Of a stretch of DNA of 14,669 bases, positions 13,113-14,669 are shown one piece after another; position 1 is the stretch's first letter; each line of letters starts with the position of its first letter. The notes under the pieces are model-generated. The model ran no database searches. It was not told the DNA's origin and saw nothing but the letters and a program-made list of their open reading frames with translations. A program made the position numbers and the translations under genes. Source of the DNA: Rikenella sp. GTDB taxonomy: Bacteria > Bacteroidota > Bacteroidia > Bacteroidales > Rikenellaceae. The DNA lies in assembly GCA_029054535.1 (NCBI GenBank), contig JAIDFC010000244.1:1-14669 (forward strand), read 5' to 3'.

Positions 13113-14213
13113 ATGAAAAGAGTTTTAGTTGCAACGAGCGGTGGGGACTGCCCCGGCTTGAATGCAGTGATTCGCGGCGTGGTGAAACGCGCGGCGCAGG
13201 AGGGGGACTGGGAAGTACTCGGGAGTATCCAGGCATACAACGGGATCCTGTGGGAACCGACCGAAGTCAAGGTACTCGACGAGGCGGCGGTAGCCGGGAT
13301 CCACTATCGCGGCGGTACGATTATCGAAACGACGAACAAGGGAGGCCCGTTCGCTTGGCCGGTGTATAACAAACACCTGGGGCAGTGGGAATATGTCGAC
13401 CGGTCGGACGAAATGATCCGGAAGTTGCAATATATGGGGGTCGATGCGGTCATTTCCATCGGGGGAGACGGCTCGCAACGGATTTCGCAGCAGCTGCAGA
13501 GTCAGGGATTGGATATCGTCGGGGTGCCGAAGACCATCGATAACGACCTGTCGGCTACCGACTTTACCTTCGGGTTCCAGACGGCGGTACAGATCGCTAC
13601 GGATGCGGTGGACAAGTTGGTAACGACGGCGGCTTCGCACAACCGGACCTTCATTCTCGAAGTGATGGGACGGAATACCGGGTGGATCGCCTTGCATGCG
13701 GCGATTGCCGGGGGGGCCGATGTCTGCCTGATTCCGGAGATTCCGTACGACATCAACGTCGTCCTCGAAAAACTCAACAAACGATACAACTCGAAGAATC
13801 GCGGTTCGGCGATTATCGTCGTGGCCGAAGGGGCGATGCCGAAAGACGGGACGGTGCACGCGGCGGCGGCTACCGAAGTCGGGTACGAGAACGTCAGACT
13901 GGGGGGGATCGCTTACGACCTCAGCCGGCAGCTCAAGGCGGCAGGATTCGAACCGGATATTCGCGAGACGGTCTTGGGACATATTCAACGCGGGGGGGTA
14001 CCGATCGCATACGACCGCGTTCTGGCGACCCAGTTCGGGGTCAAGGCTTTCGAATACGTCTTGGAAGGAAAATTCGGACACATGGTTTCGTACCGGCATC
14101 CGGATATTATCGCCGTACCGTTCGAAGAGGCGGTGGGACAGTGCAAATACGTGCGTCCGGACAGCGATATCGTGAAAACCGCCAGAGGGTGCGGGATTAG
14201 CTTCGGGGACTAA
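13113..14213 (+). CDS. pfkA: 6-phosphofructokinase, group III-like, predicted ATP-dependent
   Basis: Cytosolic glycolytic enzyme that phosphorylates fructose 6-phosphate to fructose 1,6-bisphosphate. The 366-residue product begins MKRVLVATSGGDCPGLNAVI, the glycine-rich nucleotide loop. Other motifs are GGDGS (117-121), PKTIDNDL (139-146) with catalytic Asp143, MGRNTGW (185-191), and IQRGGVPIAYDR (291-302) for fructose 6-phosphate binding. The residue after GGD is Gly120, as in ATP-dependent enzymes, whereas pyrophosphate-dependent relatives have Asp (GGDD). The Lys before TIDND is typical of the pyrophosphate-dependent and mixed group III family. The Gly/Lys combination is known in ATP-using group III enzymes of actinomycetes, so ATP use is the best prediction. 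It is a single-gene unit with its own promoter and terminator. Confidence 0.95.
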   Translation: MKRVLVATSGGDCPGLNAVIRGVVKRAAQEGDWEVLGSIQAYNGILWEPTEVKVLDEAAVAGIHYRGGTIIETTNKGGPFAWPVYNKHLGQWEYVDRSDEMIRKLQYMGVDAVISIGGDGSQRISQQLQSQGLDIVGVPKTIDNDLSATDFTFGFQTAVQIATDAVDKLVTTAASHNRTFILEVMGRNTGWIALHAAIAGGADVCLIPEIPYDINVVLEKLNKRYNSKNRGSAIIVVAEGAMPKDGTVHAAAATEVGYENVRLGGIAYDLSRQLKAAGFEPDIRETVLGHIQRGGVPIAYDRVLATQFGVKAFEYVLEGKFGHMVSYRHPDIIAVPFEEAVGQCKYVRPDSDIVKTARGCGISFGD

Positions 14214-14279
14214 TAATTGGATTGATCGCCTTGATCGGGGATTTTTACCTCGATTCGCATTTATTTTACTACATTCGGT

Positions 14280-14326
14280 CTGCGGTTTCTTTCATACGAT
14301 CATGGAAGAAACCGCAGATTTTTTTT
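14280..14326 (+). terminator. Intrinsic terminator after the phosphofructokinase gene
   Basis: Perfect 12-bp stem CTGCGGTTTCTT (14280-14291) with AAGAAACCGCAG (14306-14317), extendable inward by about four pairs (CAT with ATG plus a G:T), followed by eight T at 14319-14326. Confidence 0.92.
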
Positions 14327-14329
14327 CGT

Positions 14330-14360
14330 TTTGCCATCCCCGGAAAAAGTCCTAAATTTG
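14330..14360 (+). promoter_or_regulatory. Promoter of the GIN-domain gene
   Basis: TTTG at 14330-14333 and TAAATTTG at 14353-14360, 19 nt apart, exactly match the Bacteroidetes consensus. It lies right after the terminator and only 3 nt before the ATG at 14364. Confidence 0.85.
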
Positions 14361-14363
14361 GGT

Positions 14364-14669
14364 ATGATGAAAACCAATCGCCACTACCCTCTTCTACTGT
14401 TGAGCTTCCTGTTTCTGACCGTTTTCGGCACCGTCCGGCGCAGTCAGGCCCAATCGATCATCGAGACCGAAGCGCTGGAACCGTTCTCCACGCTGAGCAT
14501 CGACGGCCCGATCAAAATCGAATTGATTCCGGCCGACGAAAACCGGTTGCAGATCATGCTTTGGGGGATCGACGCTAAGGGGATCAACTGGCGGGTGAAA
14601 AATTACACGCTCCGGGTTTCGACCCGGAAAGGACTCGTCAACAAACGGGCTTATGCCGATATCAAACTC
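14364..14669 (+). CDS. Secreted head-GIN-domain (DUF2807) protein, 3' end outside window
   Basis: 102 residues visible. The N-terminus MMKTNRHYPLLLLSFLFLTV is a Sec signal peptide, probably cleaved after the SQA at about residue 29. The mature part contains ETEALEPFSTLSIDGPIKIE and the alternating pattern LQIMLWG, WRVKNYTLRVSTRKG, which fit the start of the putative auto-transporter adhesin head GIN domain, a right-handed beta fold common in Bacteroidetes envelope proteins of unknown role. Full-length relatives have roughly 220-300 residues. ATG codons at 14364 and 14367 are both possible starts. The promoter is so close that the mRNA may have no leader. The family call rests on a partial sequence and general pattern. 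Confidence 0.65.
   Translation, partial: MMKTNRHYPLLLLSFLFLTVFGTVRRSQAQSIIETEALEPFSTLSIDGPIKIELIPADENRLQIMLWGIDAKGINWRVKNYTLRVSTRKGLVNKRAYADIKL

Noticed and set aside
13125..14099. 324-residue minus-strand open frame opposite pfkA
   Set aside because: Antisense of a highly conserved enzyme gene that has its own promoter and terminator.

Overview
The window looks like a chromosomal segment of a GC-rich member of the Bacteroidales, probably a Rikenellaceae/Alistipes-type bacterium. The phylum is supported by two promoters matching the Bacteroidetes primary-sigma consensus (TTTG, about 19-20 nt, TAnnTTTG), by a DoxX-like protein of the BT_3928 type and by MBOAT/SGNH clusters. The genus is inference only. 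No transposase, integrase, phage gene, CRISPR array, tRNA or rRNA was seen.

Layout. Positions 1-4870 (minus strand) hold a probable O-acylation module. It contains a membrane-anchored SGNH/GDSL protein (3311-4870), a 921-bp non-coding repeat field, an SGNH/GDSL lipoprotein (1004-2389), and a membrane-bound O-acyltransferase (MBOAT) that overlaps it by 23 bp and runs off the left edge at its catalytic His. Positions 4871-6465 are mostly non-coding. They hold a second repeat field, an AT-rich island with a broken small membrane-protein ORF, and a 161-bp nested inverted repeat. prfB (release factor 2, minus strand, with its programmed +1 frameshift) occupies 6466-7555, divergent from sufS (7800-9023). 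sufS is bracketed by two copies of an 84-bp repeat. Next come tmk overlapping a DoxX/MauE-like membrane protein gene (9400-11314), a CvrA/NhaP2-type K+/H+ antiporter (11545-13038), a phosphofructokinase (13113-14213) with a clear promoter and terminator, and the start of a secreted head-GIN (DUF2807) protein (14364 to the right edge).

The coding content is mostly housekeeping: translation termination, Fe-S cluster sulfur supply, dTTP synthesis, ion homeostasis and glycolysis. The MBOAT/SGNH module probably O-acylates an extracytoplasmic glycan.

The least explained part is the intergenic DNA. It carries at least five copies of a 65-80 bp bulged palindrome and six copies of a 17-bp hairpin. 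In both families the stem sequence differs between copies while base pairing is kept by paired changes on both arms. The palindromes occur in two fields that flank the 3311-4870 SGNH gene in opposite orientation, with a spacing of about 190 bp within each field. An asymmetric bulge with ACTTAGGCG is shared by four of the five copies. This is the best candidate here for an undescribed repeat or structured-RNA family.
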